Source: an uncultured bacterium (GTDB lineage Bacteria; Cyanobacteriota; Vampirovibrionia; Gastranaerophilales; Gastranaerophilaceae). From it: 64,000 bases of DNA. Both the position numbers and the translations under genes were made by a program. Location: positions 1-64,000 of the forward strand of contig URPS01000005.1 of NCBI GenBank assembly GCA_900549855.1, in the 5' to 3' direction. A model generated the notes under the pieces. It had not been told where the DNA came from, did not search any database, and worked only from the letters and a program-made list of their open reading frames with translations. Shown here one piece after another: positions 44,446 to 53,523 of this stretch (position 1 is its first letter; each line of letters starts with the position of its first letter).

Positions 44446-47400
44446 ATGAGTATTGATTTAAGAACACAAAGTGAATTGAAAAGAATTTTACTAAACTCTA
44501 ATGGCAACAAAAAAAACAAACCTGAATCACAAGAACTGGAAGCAGAAGAAAACCTTCAAGTTGTAGCACCAGAAGCCAAAGAAATTACAGCATCTATATC
44601 AGATGTTTTGGCAATGCAAAATATGGTTATGATTTCAACTTCTCGCACAACGCCTGTTCCAAGTGGTAGTTATGAACTTCCTGAAGGTCGAGTTGTTGTT
44701 CATGAAAACGAAGATGGAAATATTGGTTTTCAATACAAAGGAAAAGGAAGCCTTTCACTAAACGAATTGGGAAAATTAGTTCGAAAAGGTTTAACTCCTG
44801 TTCAAGATGAACCAGCCGCAAACGGTGTAAACGGTGAAATCGACGAATCTGTCAAGCAAGGTGGAACCGGAGATTGTTGGGTTTTAACAGGTATTTTATC
44901 ATTAACAGCAACAGCAGAAGGTAAAGCTTTAATCAAATCTTCATTAGAAATTCAAAAGAACGGTGATGTAATTGTTAATTTTAAAGGTTTAGGTTATTCA
45001 ATAAGAGTTACAGCCGCTGAAATTAAAAAACACGATACAGATGATATCAAAAACGATGCATTTTCTAACGGTGACAATGATATGCTTGTTTTCGAATTGG
45101 CGGTTGAAAAATTGTTCGAACAACACCCTGAATTAAAAGAAACCTATGGTTACAATGAAGAAGGCAAAGGTGACGACAAATATATCACTCAAGGCGGGTT
45201 CGGTAATGACTTGGTAGAATGGCTGTCAAGTAACAAAGCAGAAGATTTATGCACTATGGATAAATTAGAAAATCCTTATGACAAAGCTGATGTAGCCGAA
45301 TGGGTTGCTGTTCCTAGCAGTATGACAAGATATCAAGGCGAATACCCAAGACCTTCTTCTATAAGTCTTGATGCAATGTTTAATGATGATAAAACCAACT
45401 TTAGTCGCGAATACATAAATTGGTATAACAAAACATTTGTTCCTATTATGCAAGAATACAATCAAAGTGCCTTGAATGGTTTGGTAGATGGTTTGTCCCA
45501 AGAAGAAGTTATGGCAAAACTTCAAGAAGCTTATGAAAATCAACCTTGCGCTATGACATTTGGTTTGTATGTATTTGCAAATGACACTGAAAAAACTGCA
45601 AAAGATGTTGACGGTAACAACTTTATTTGGAAATATTACAGCCAAAGTGTAGAAAAAGGTGAACTTTGCGGTCATGCTTTCGCTGTAGTTGGTATGACGC
45701 AAGATACTATTGCATTTGTTAATCCTTGGGATTCAACAGAAAAAATTACAATGTCATGGGAAGAATTCTCAAAATTAGGTATCGGCAGAATTGCATATAA
45801 CAAATTGGATAAAGTTGAAGACACAACAGAACCTGCTACTCCAACTACTCCGACTGTTGATTCAGACACAGAACATAAAACTAAATTAATTTCTCAAATA
45901 GAAAGTGATGTTGAAAGATATTTACATACAATGGTTGCTGATAACCAAGCAGATGTTGTAAGAAAAGAGTTTAATAAACTTATAACCGGTGATGAAAATA
46001 CAAATTTCCATCAATATTTACATACACAAGACTTGGATGTAACAAAGTTAGAAGAAATTGCAACCGCTGTTGCAAACAAAATCAATGAAACTGTACCTAA
46101 TGAACCAGTTACTCCGGATCCTGTTATTCCTGATACACCTACTGATAACGGAGTTGCGGAATTATTAGCGCAAGGGTTTACTCAGGCTGATATTGATGAA
46201 TATTTTAACCAAACAGAAGATGGTAAATATGAATTAAAATCAGGTATTAAATTCTCTTACTATGATCGTTTAAAGAAAAATAAAACCGAAGTTGAAATTA
46301 CATCAATCGACCAATTGAAAGATTTCTGCGGTGCTAATAAACGTTTAGAGCTATTGAACGAAGGTTGGCCTGAAGAAATGCTTGATAAGTATTTTGAAAA
46401 AACAACAGATTTCTTGACGGGTAAACAAACTTATGCAATGAAACCTGAAAAGAATAATGTATCAATAGGCACAATATCAATAAGACCAAATTATACAATA
46501 ACAACTGATGATAGCGGAAACAAAACTATTGAATTCACTAAAGATAATTCAAAGGTTACAATTACAGTTAAACCTGATGGTAGCTATACAGAAAGTATAG
46601 TAGGTATAAAAAAAGAACCTTCAATGAATACCGTGGCAAAACAAGAATTATTAGATAAAGGCTTTACAGAAAAGCAAATCAATGAATGGTTTACATTAGA
46701 AGCAGACGGTACTTATTCACGCAAAACAAATAGGATGATATTAACCGGTGATTATGCAAATTCAGCTAGAGATTTCAAAACAGTTGAAGAACTTGCTAAA
46801 TACATTGGCGCAGATAGCAGAGTCGCTCTTAGAAACCAAGGCATGCCTGATGATATCATTGACAAATTCTTCGAATTGAAACGTACAGGTGCTGATGGTA
46901 GCTTTAGCTACAAATTAAAAGTCGAAGGTAATTACACTGTTACTGAGCAAGGCAAAAACAAATTAATCAGAATTCAAAACAAAGAAGATGACACAATTAC
47001 TGAAATTTTGGTTAAAGAAGATGGTACATACACAATTGAAACAAGTGAAATTATTAATATTGGAGAATCAGACGACGCAAAAGCGGTTGCAGGTTCTGCA
47101 AACGAACTTTTGGCTCAAGGTTTCACTCAATCTGACATTGATAAATATTTCTACAAAAAGAATAATCAATATTTCTTAAGATCTGATATTACATTTAGAA
47201 GAAAAGGTGAAAACGGCTATGAAAACTTTAATATTACAACTTTAGAAGAATTGAAAGAATACTCAGGTGCAAATTCTCGTAAAGCTTTACAAGACAAAGG
47301 TTTACCTGATGAATTGATTGACAAATACTACCGCAAAGAAGAAGGTAGAGATGGCAAGATTGCTTATCATACAGATAAACCTACAAGTTTAGGTAAAGAC

Positions 47401-47718
47401 GGCAACAATACTGTTTTAACAGTTCATAATTATCAGTACGGTATAGATCAAGATGGTAACAGCATTGAATTTCCGACAAAAGAATACACCATTAAACCTG
47501 ATGGCACATATACAGTGATTGAATATACGTCCAATCAAATCACAGATACAACAAGAACTCACTATATGTTGACTGAAAAAGGTTTATCAGAACAAGATAT
47601 TCAAAAATTCTTCACCGAAAAAGATGGTTTGTATACTTTGAAAAAAGGTATTATGTACAAAGGTCAATATATTAATTCTGTTGAAGCTTTGGTTGATGTT
47701 TTGAATAAAAATAAATAG
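44446..47718 (+). CDS. Calpain-like cysteine protease with four C-terminal repeats
   Basis: This 1090-aa protein has a papain/calpain-like domain: C144 in 'VKQGGTGDCWVLTGILSL' (calpain QGxxGDCW), H410 in 'CGHAFAVVGM' and N426 in 'FVNPWDS', a complete Cys-His-Asn triad of the C2 family. A Thr/Pro linker (near 465) and a helical spacer follow. Then come four repeats beginning near residues 572, 734, 887 and 1041: 'LLAQGFTQADIDEYF', 'LLDKGFTEKQINEWF', 'LLAQGFTQSDIDKYF' and 'MLTEKGLSEQDIQKFF'. There is no classical signal peptide. AAGGAG precedes the ATG. EF-hand proteins lie downstream. Protease activity is strongly suggested; the target is unknown. Confidence 0.88.
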   Translation: MSIDLRTQSELKRILLNSNGNKKNKPESQELEAEENLQVVAPEAKEITASISDVLAMQNMVMISTSRTTPVPSGSYELPEGRVVVHENEDGNIGFQYKGKGSLSLNELGKLVRKGLTPVQDEPAANGVNGEIDESVKQGGTGDCWVLTGILSLTATAEGKALIKSSLEIQKNGDVIVNFKGLGYSIRVTAAEIKKHDTDDIKNDAFSNGDNDMLVFELAVEKLFEQHPELKETYGYNEEGKGDDKYITQGGFGNDLVEWLSSNKAEDLCTMDKLENPYDKADVAEWVAVPSSMTRYQGEYPRPSSISLDAMFNDDKTNFSREYINWYNKTFVPIMQEYNQSALNGLVDGLSQEEVMAKLQEAYENQPCAMTFGLYVFANDTEKTAKDVDGNNFIWKYYSQSVEKGELCGHAFAVVGMTQDTIAFVNPWDSTEKITMSWEEFSKLGIGRIAYNKLDKVEDTTEPATPTTPTVDSDTEHKTKLISQIESDVERYLHTMVADNQADVVRKEFNKLITGDENTNFHQYLHTQDLDVTKLEEIATAVANKINETVPNEPVTPDPVIPDTPTDNGVAELLAQGFTQADIDEYFNQTEDGKYELKSGIKFSYYDRLKKNKTEVEITSIDQLKDFCGANKRLELLNEGWPEEMLDKYFEKTTDFLTGKQTYAMKPEKNNVSIGTISIRPNYTITTDDSGNKTIEFTKDNSKVTITVKPDGSYTESIVGIKKEPSMNTVAKQELLDKGFTEKQINEWFTLEADGTYSRKTNRMILTGDYANSARDFKTVEELAKYIGADSRVALRNQGMPDDIIDKFFELKRTGADGSFSYKLKVEGNYTVTEQGKNKLIRIQNKEDDTITEILVKEDGTYTIETSEIINIGESDDAKAVAGSANELLAQGFTQSDIDKYFYKKNNQYFLRSDITFRRKGENGYENFNITTLEELKEYSGANSRKALQDKGLPDELIDKYYRKEEGRDGKIAYHTDKPTSLGKDGNNTVLTVHNYQYGIDQDGNSIEFPTKEYTIKPDGTYTVIEYTSNQITDTTRTHYMLTEKGLSEQDIQKFFTEKDGLYTLKKGIMYKGQYINSVEALVDVLNKNK

Positions 47719-47734
47719 TAATCGACGAATGATT

Positions 47735-47833
47735 ATGGATTGCCACGAAAAACAAAGTTTTTCTCGCAATGACAGCCCGCTTGAAATTCTGACGCCATGT
47801 CATTACGAGGAACGACAGAGACGAAGTAATCCA
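47735..47833. repeat. Dispersed palindromic repeat, copy 4
   Basis: ATGGATTGCCACGAAAAAC, a short hairpin, TTCTCGCAATGAC, and then GTCATTACGAGGAACGACAG to AGTAATCCAT. The ends are inverted copies. It lies between the protease gene and the next gene. Confidence 0.75.
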
Positions 47834-47867
47834 TAAATAACAAATAATCTAACGAAAGGAGCTTAAT

Positions 47868-48215
47868 ATGCCACCAATTAATGCAAATAATCAAGTAGAA
47901 AACCGCTTCTTATTAAACGGAATTCCACAGGAATCAAACAGAGCATACTATAACCAAAGAGTAACTGTTTTAAGAGATAAAATTTTAAACCACACTGCTA
48001 CAAAAGCAGAAATCAATGAATATAAAACGATAAAAGCACAACTTGAAACTCTTAATGATATGAAACAAATTCAACAAGAGAACAATGTTGAAACAACGAA
48101 AACAGTAAACAATGCTTGGAATCAAGTACGTTCTGCTTTCAATGAATTTTCAAACATTTTCTCTCCAAAAACTTCTGATAATGCCGGAGAAAAAGAAGGC
48201 GATGGAATTGAATAG
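47868..48215 (+). CDS. Hypothetical helical protein
   Basis: The product is 115 aa, hydrophilic and Asn/Gln/Glu-rich, with a predicted helical core (about 25-95) and a charged tail. There is no signal peptide, membrane segment or recognised family. AAAGGAG lies eight bases before the ATG. It sits between two copies of the dispersed repeat in the protease/EF-hand region. Confidence 0.65.
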   Translation: MPPINANNQVENRFLLNGIPQESNRAYYNQRVTVLRDKILNHTATKAEINEYKTIKAQLETLNDMKQIQQENNVETTKTVNNAWNQVRSAFNEFSNIFSPKTSDNAGEKEGDGIE

Positions 48216-48221
48216 TAATTA

Positions 48222-48360
48222 TAGATTGCCACAAGAACCAAAGGTTCTCTTGCAATGACAGCACACTGGAAGTTTTAACGCTCGGTCATTACGAGGAAAT
48301 ACCCCTCACCCCCCAACCCCTCTCCTACAGGGGGCGAGGGGAGGGAATAAAGTAATCCAT
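48222..48360. repeat. Dispersed palindromic repeat, copy 5, interrupted by a GC-rich repeat
   Basis: AGATTGCCACAAGAACC to CTTGCAATGACAG and GTCATTACGAGGAA to AAGTAATCCAT match copy 4, but about 45 bp (48301-48345) of a C/G-rich palindromic sequence ('ACCCCTCACCCC..AACCCC' to 'GGGCGAGGGGAGGG') lie inside the right half. Confidence 0.8.
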
Positions 48361-48398
48361 TAAAAACAAACAATAACAAATAAAAGAAAGGCTACAAT

Positions 48399-48659
48399 AT
48401 GGGCATTGATTTTAACGCAGAATTCTCAAAATTAAATACTAATACAGTTGGTGATTCCGCCAATACACTTGATAATGAAGAGTGTCAAGCTGCAAAAAAT
48501 AACGGCAGCATTTGGACTGTTGCAGAAGGTATGACCGCCGAACAATTTAAAGAAGCGAACCAACACTGTTCAGAATACGATACCAACCAAGATGGTGTTG
48601 TAACTGTTCGTGAACAAAAAGCAAGTATTGCCGACCAATTGAAAAATGTATGGACTTAA
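48399..48659 (+). CDS. EF-hand protein, N-terminal part of a frame split by a stop codon
   Basis: The product is 86 aa with an EF-hand loop DTNQDGVVTVRE near residues 61-72. AAAGG precedes the ATG. It ends with TAA at 48657-48659, but the same frame continues without another stop to 49391 and includes the next listed gene. The two are probably halves of one ~330-residue protein interrupted by a single nonsense codon (or by a sequencing error). The family is not recognised. Confidence 0.65.
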   Translation: MGIDFNAEFSKLNTNTVGDSANTLDNEECQAAKNNGSIWTVAEGMTAEQFKEANQHCSEYDTNQDGVVTVREQKASIADQLKNVWT

Positions 48660-48740
48660 AGCATTGCAAGATTCTTTAAAGACGATATATCTTATGATAA
48701 TAGTGATGCAAATTCTGCTCAATCAATTACCCAAAGAGTA

Positions 48741-49391
48741 ATGGCTCGTATCCAAAATGCTTTGAATTTTATTCAGTATGCAAAAGAGAACAATATTGAT
48801 GTCTTTCGTGACAATACAGGAACCGGCGTAGATGATAAAGACGGAGAATTGCAAAAATTCACAGATGGCAAAGGTGAAAAAATGATAACATCAAACACTC
48901 CCGGAGTAAAATCTTCTAAAGCAAATAGTGATGGCACTGTTACAGATTTTAATAAAGATGGTAGTTCTACTACTTGGAATAATAATATTTTATGCTTAGG
49001 TGGTTCTGATAAGTGGGCTGGCGGTACTTATGAATATAAAAATGACTATAATGAAGATGGCAGTTTTACACAAACAAAAAATTACGATAACGGTGAAAGT
49101 TTTAAAATTGCCGTAGACCAAAATCAAAATAAAATTGGCTCTTTCAAAATAACTGCCAACGGCAACTACAAAGCTCAAGCAAAGCAAGGCGAAACATTTA
49201 TGGCAACACTTACCAGATTAGGAATCACTGACGCAGAAGACATAAAAGCCGTTGCAAAAGCTAATCCAAAAGCATTTGCTAACAAATACTTTAGAGTTGA
49301 TGTTAATGACGTCTATATTCCAAAAGAAGTTATTGCCAACATGAAAGCAAACGGAACTTATAACGAAGATAAGTTAATGGGCAAGATTTAA
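48741..49391 (+). CDS. LysM-like domain protein, C-terminal part of the same split frame
   Basis: This 216-aa frame is in phase with the preceding EF-hand ORF (114 codons apart from start to start). A Thr/Asn/Gly-rich middle with repeated 'DGS.T' units leads to a LysM-like end: 'KQGETFMATLTRLGI', 'IKAVAKANPKAF' and 'VNDVYIPKEV'. AAAGAG lies very close to the ATG, so independent translation is possible but not convincing. The codons between 48660 and 48740 are also open. LysM domains bind glycan chains; this call is by eye. Confidence 0.6.
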   Translation: MARIQNALNFIQYAKENNIDVFRDNTGTGVDDKDGELQKFTDGKGEKMITSNTPGVKSSKANSDGTVTDFNKDGSSTTWNNNILCLGGSDKWAGGTYEYKNDYNEDGSFTQTKNYDNGESFKIAVDQNQNKIGSFKITANGNYKAQAKQGETFMATLTRLGITDAEDIKAVAKANPKAFANKYFRVDVNDVYIPKEVIANMKANGTYNEDKLMGKI

Positions 49392-49542
49392 TGTTGCCGA
49401 AAGAATCGTTAAGCTATTGCAAAAGAAAATGCCTCAAAATATAGATACCCCATATGGATGATTTACATCAAAAAAAATTAAAGAAAAAAAATAATTTACC
49501 GAAAGTCTAATTATAGACATGAAATTTGGTTCGGAGATTATA

Positions 49543-51183
49543 ATGACAAATACCCCATCAGCAATAATAGAAAACAAGGCAGTTCTATTGCTAGAAGAAG
49601 CTCGTACGGCTCATGAAAACTATTTAATTAAACAGCAGGATGCTGATTTAGAAAGAGCAATAGAATGTTATATAGATGCGATAAAGGTTAATCCTTCTAT
49701 ATCAGAATCTTATTATAGACTTGCAAGTTTATTGCTTGTTAAGGGACAAATCTCTGTAGAAGGAGCTTTGGAACAATGTCAAACGGCAATTTCTCTTGAA
49801 CCGAAAAATGTAAATGCTCACATTTATTCGGGCTATTTTCAATGTCTGAATGGAAATTTTGATGAAGCAGAAAAAGAATTCCAGCTTGCAGTATCCAATG
49901 CCGGTAAAAATTCTGCACGTCCAAGATTATTTTTATCTAAATTATTATTTTCAAGAATTAAAAGTCATAATTCATCAGTAAAAGACGTCATGAAATTCTT
50001 ATATTATTTCTTGTCAGGCAGCATGATGATTATGTGGGATTGCCCTTCTATAAAAATGTTTTGTAAATTTTTGGCTAATGATTTTTCTGTATTTTCATAC
50101 AAGACATTAGGTGAAACTTTTGAAAAAATGAAACTTTTTCCATCTGCATTAGAAGCTTATTCTAAAGGATTGGAAAAGACTGCTCAAGGAAACTTGTTCT
50201 ATCAAAAAATGGGTGATTTGTCTTTGGAATGCAATGATATTGAAGCTAGTTTGGAATGTTACAAAAAGGCTTATGAATTGAATCCAACGGACAGAGAAGT
50301 ATTGATTAAGCTTGCTACTATCAATCAAACATATTTTCCAGATCAAGTTGATGAAACCATTGACTATTACAACTCGTTATTAGAGTTTGGAATTGACATG
50401 GACAAAATTTACTATGAACTTGGACATTTATACTTGAACAAATCTGATAAAATTAACGCTGTAAGTGCGTTTAAACTTGCACAAGAATTAAATCCTGAAA
50501 ATCCATACTATAACAATTCACTAGCTTATGCTTACATCAAAGCGGAACTTTATGATGATGCAATTGAATACTATCAACTTGCAATCAAATTAAATCCGGA
50601 TGCAGAATGGACATCCATTGTATGTCATGCTCTTGGTGCAATTTATGCAGAAGTTAAGAACAACTTTGAAGCAGCAGAAGCTACTTTTAATGCCGGCATG
50701 GTGCTTGACCCTAATAACGTTGATATTCAATTGTCATTGGGAGATTTGTACATGGCTCAAAATGATTTAGATAAAGCAATTAAAACTTACTGCGATGCAA
50801 TTTCTACTGAGCCTGAAAATTACCTAACTTACGCTAAAACGGGTTTAGCACTTTGGGAAAAAGACTACTTGGAAGAAGCTATTGTTGCTTTTCATAAATC
50901 TATTGAATTGAATCCAAATTTTGAAATAGCTCAAAACAATCTTGGTGTTGTATATCTTGATGGAATTGGCGACCCAAAAGAATCTGTTGAGTATTTCAAA
51001 AATGCAATCAACATTAACCCAAATTACACCTTAGCATATTTTAATTTAGCACGTGCCTACCAAGCTATTGGTGACAAAGCTATGGCGGCTGAATATTATC
51101 AAATGACAATGGATTTGAACAAGATTACAGAAGAATTGTCAGAAAAAGAAATCAGAGAAAGATTGTACGATTTGTTCAATTAA
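49543..51183 (+). CDS. TPR-repeat protein
   Basis: This ~546-aa protein has about nine tetratricopeptide repeats in two blocks (about 35-130 and 200-540), for example 'AIKTYCDAISTEPENYLTYA' and 'AIVAFHKSIELNPNFEIAQN', separated by a more hydrophobic helical stretch. TPR arrays mediate protein assembly. I take ATG 49543 with CGGAG upstream; the ATG at 49519 has no Shine-Dalgarno. No signal peptide is present. It stands alone between repeats. Confidence 0.9.
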   Translation: MTNTPSAIIENKAVLLLEEARTAHENYLIKQQDADLERAIECYIDAIKVNPSISESYYRLASLLLVKGQISVEGALEQCQTAISLEPKNVNAHIYSGYFQCLNGNFDEAEKEFQLAVSNAGKNSARPRLFLSKLLFSRIKSHNSSVKDVMKFLYYFLSGSMMIMWDCPSIKMFCKFLANDFSVFSYKTLGETFEKMKLFPSALEAYSKGLEKTAQGNLFYQKMGDLSLECNDIEASLECYKKAYELNPTDREVLIKLATINQTYFPDQVDETIDYYNSLLEFGIDMDKIYYELGHLYLNKSDKINAVSAFKLAQELNPENPYYNNSLAYAYIKAELYDDAIEYYQLAIKLNPDAEWTSIVCHALGAIYAEVKNNFEAAEATFNAGMVLDPNNVDIQLSLGDLYMAQNDLDKAIKTYCDAISTEPENYLTYAKTGLALWEKDYLEEAIVAFHKSIELNPNFEIAQNNLGVVYLDGIGDPKESVEYFKNAININPNYTLAYFNLARAYQAIGDKAMAAEYYQMTMDLNKITEELSEKEIRERLYDLFN

Positions 51184-51298
51184 GATTTTAATCGATTTCA
51201 ATTCATGACTAACTGGTACGTCTTAGCTAGGGATGTCAGCGATGTGGCAAGCCGTCTTTTTTACACACAATTAATTATCTTGCTACTAACCTGATGAC

Positions 51299-51328
51299 TA
51301 GATTGCTTCGCTCCCACTCGCAATGACA
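51299..51328. repeat. Dispersed palindromic repeat fragment, copy 6
   Basis: TAGATTGCTTCGCTCCCACT and CGCAATGACA match one arm of copies 1-3. It lies between the TPR gene and the gcvPB stop. Confidence 0.6.
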
Positions 51329-51330
51329 TT

Positions 51331-52749
51331 TTATTTCCAAGTCAAATCTGGGTGTCTTGCAGCAAGTGTTTCATCAACCTTCTTGATAGGAGTTGTTTGT
51401 GGTGATTTTAGAACTTCTTCCGGATTTTCTTCAATCTCTTGTGCAATCTTTAACATTGTAGCAATAAAATTATCTAAAACATCCTTTGTTTCGGATTCTG
51501 TAGGTTCTATCATTATCGCTTCGTGTACAATTAACGGAAAATAAACCGTTGGAGGGTGGCAATTTGAATCCATTAAACGTTTTGCAATGCCTAAAGTTGA
51601 AACTCCTTGATGGTGTTGTTTTTCACCGGACAAAACAAATTCGTGCATACAAGGTTCGTCAAATGGTAACTCGTATACACCTTTTAATTTTTCTTTGATA
51701 TAATTAGCGTTCAATACAGCATCAGCGCTTGCAAGCTTTAGGTTATATCCCATCATAAGAATATATGCGTAAGCTCTTACAAGAACACCAAAGTTACCAT
51801 AAAAGCTTCTAACTTTTCCGATTGAATGCTCAATTTTATAATTTCTAATATATTTATCACCTTGTTTTTCTATAACAGGAGATGGTAAATAATCTTTCAG
51901 TTTTTCAACTACACAAACAGGTCCCGCACCTGGACCACCACCACCGTGAGGTGTTGCAAATGTTTTGTGTAAATTCAAATGAACAACATCAAATCCCATC
52001 AAAGCAGGGTTTGTCCAGCCCATTATGGCATTGAAATTCGCTCCATCATAATAAAGTAAAGAACCGTTGTCATGCATAAGTTTAGAAATTTCTAACACTT
52101 TTTCTTCAAAAATTCCCAATGTATTTGGGTTTGTCATCATTATTGCAGCAACATCCGAATCAAGTAATTCTTTTAATGCTTCAATATCAACTTGCCCTTT
52201 CTCATTTGATTGAACTTGAATAATATCAAATCCACACATTTTAGCACTCATAGGGTTTGTGCCATGTGCAGAATCCGGAACGATAACTTTCTTTCTATTG
52301 GTTTCACCTTTGGTTTCAAAATATTTTTTGATAACCATCATTCCTGTTAGTTCACCATGCGCACCAGCTGCTGGTTGGAGTGTTACTGCATCCATGCCTG
52401 TAATTTTCTTTAGAGCTTCTTGAAGATTGAACATTAGCTCCAATGCTCCTTGAGAATCTTCATCAGATTGAAGAGGATGAAGATTAGCAAAGCCTTCTAG
52501 CGATGCCAAAAGTTCATTAACTTTCGGATTGTATTTCATTGTACAAGAACCTAACGGATAAAATCCTTTTTCTATGCAGAAGTTTCTGTCACTAAATTCT
52601 TTATAATGGCGCATAACTTCCAGTTCACTTAATTGTGGTAAACCAATTACATCTTTTCTAATTAATTCTTGAGGAAGAAAATCGCCTAATTTGTTTTCTT
52701 CAAAACCGATACCGTCAACCCCGTTACTTTTTTCAAATATTGTTTTCAT
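51331..52749 (-). CDS. gcvPB: Glycine dehydrogenase (decarboxylating) subunit 2
   Basis: This is the P-protein beta subunit of the glycine cleavage system, which decarboxylates glycine with PLP. The PLP lysine lies in 'NLHKTFATPHGGGGPGAGPV' near residue 262. The N-terminal 'DFLPQELIRKDVIGLPQLSE' and 'RNFCIEKGFYPLGSCTMKYN' are typical of the two-subunit form. The length of 472 aa is normal. AGGAAGAAG precedes the ATG. It overlaps the upstream sigma-factor gene by 17 bp. Subunit 1, gcvT and gcvH are not in the window. Confidence 0.95.
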   Translation of the reverse strand: MKTIFEKSNGVDGIGFEENKLGDFLPQELIRKDVIGLPQLSELEVMRHYKEFSDRNFCIEKGFYPLGSCTMKYNPKVNELLASLEGFANLHPLQSDEDSQGALELMFNLQEALKKITGMDAVTLQPAAGAHGELTGMMVIKKYFETKGETNRKKVIVPDSAHGTNPMSAKMCGFDIIQVQSNEKGQVDIEALKELLDSDVAAIMMTNPNTLGIFEEKVLEISKLMHDNGSLLYYDGANFNAIMGWTNPALMGFDVVHLNLHKTFATPHGGGGPGAGPVCVVEKLKDYLPSPVIEKQGDKYIRNYKIEHSIGKVRSFYGNFGVLVRAYAYILMMGYNLKLASADAVLNANYIKEKLKGVYELPFDEPCMHEFVLSGEKQHHQGVSTLGIAKRLMDSNCHPPTVYFPLIVHEAIMIEPTESETKDVLDNFIATMLKIAQEIEENPEEVLKSPQTTPIKKVDETLAARHPDLTWK

Positions 52750-53371
52750 TTACTTCTTCCTGTTTCAATAACTCTTTTTTTATCTTGTCCAGCGCATTTT
52801 GGATAATTCTCGATATTCTCGATTGTGAGATATTAAACTCAACCGAAATGTCTTTAAGTTTCTTATCATAAAAATACTTAGCTTCTATTAAATCCTGTTC
52901 TCTTTGTGAAAGCTTTTTCATCGCTTCACAAATTCTATGTTTTAATTCTACTATTTCGGCTTTTTCTTCAGGGGTTCTATGATTGTCTTTTATGACTGTT
53001 GGATTTTCCGCATCAGCCATTTCTTCTATTGATAAAATTGTTTTATAAACAGCATCTTTAATTTTTTCTTGTTCCTTTGATTCTTGATTTTTCATAATAT
53101 GCCATTTATAACGACGTCGCATTTCGTTTCTAATTGCCCATTTTATAGCTTTTGTAAAATATGCTGTATTATATAACTCTTTGTTCTTTGAATTATTTAA
53201 AAGGTAATAAACGGTATAATTTGATAATGCAATTACCTCTGAAAGTTCAATAAGTCCAAGGTTTGAAAACTTTTTGTATTCAACCTTAGATATAGTTTCT
53301 ATTAATTCTTTATATTGGGAAAGATTAGCTCTATCTTCCCGCTCTCTGTTTATAGCTTCTATGTCTTTCAT
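52733..53371 (-). CDS. Alternative sigma-70-family factor
   Basis: The 212-aa protein has a region 2-like helix set ('YFTKAIKWAIRNEMRRRYKW', core and -10 recognition) and a clear region 4 ('KLSQREQDLIEAKYFYDKKL', then 'SVEFNISQSRISRII', the -35 helix-turn-helix). It resembles FliA/SigF-like group 3 factors. Region 1.1 is absent, as expected. Its 3' end overlaps gcvPB by 17 bp. The start lies seven bases after TATATT (53384-53379 on the - strand) with TTGCAT 18 bp further up and no Shine-Dalgarno, so the mRNA is probably leaderless. Its regulon is unknown. Confidence 0.85.
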   Translation of the reverse strand: MKDIEAINREREDRANLSQYKELIETISKVEYKKFSNLGLIELSEVIALSNYTVYYLLNNSKNKELYNTAYFTKAIKWAIRNEMRRRYKWHIMKNQESKEQEKIKDAVYKTILSIEEMADAENPTVIKDNHRTPEEKAEIVELKHRICEAMKKLSQREQDLIEAKYFYDKKLKDISVEFNISQSRISRIIQNALDKIKKELLKQEEVNENNI

Positions 53372-53378
53372 ACTATAT

Positions 53379-53408
53379 AATATATCAGAAAGTTGTATAT
53401 AAATGCAA
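53379..53408 (-). promoter_or_regulatory. Promoter of the sigma-factor gene
   Basis: On the - strand TTGCAT (53408-53403), 18-bp spacer, TATATT (53384-53379), seven bases before the ATG. Confidence 0.5.
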
Positions 53409-53421
53409 GAATATTCAGAAT

Positions 53422-53450
53422 TTTACAATAATTTTAAAATATGCTAGTAT
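53422..53450 (+). promoter_or_regulatory. Promoter of the secreted protein/GH57 operon
   Basis: TTTACA (53422-53427), 17-bp spacer, TAGTAT (53445-53450), preceded by TGC, an extended -10. Confidence 0.6.
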
Positions 53451-53523
53451 ATTAAGTAGTGTATAAGTAGGATTTAGTAATATTTAATCCGATTTATACT
53501 ATAAGAAAAGAGGGTAATGTTTA

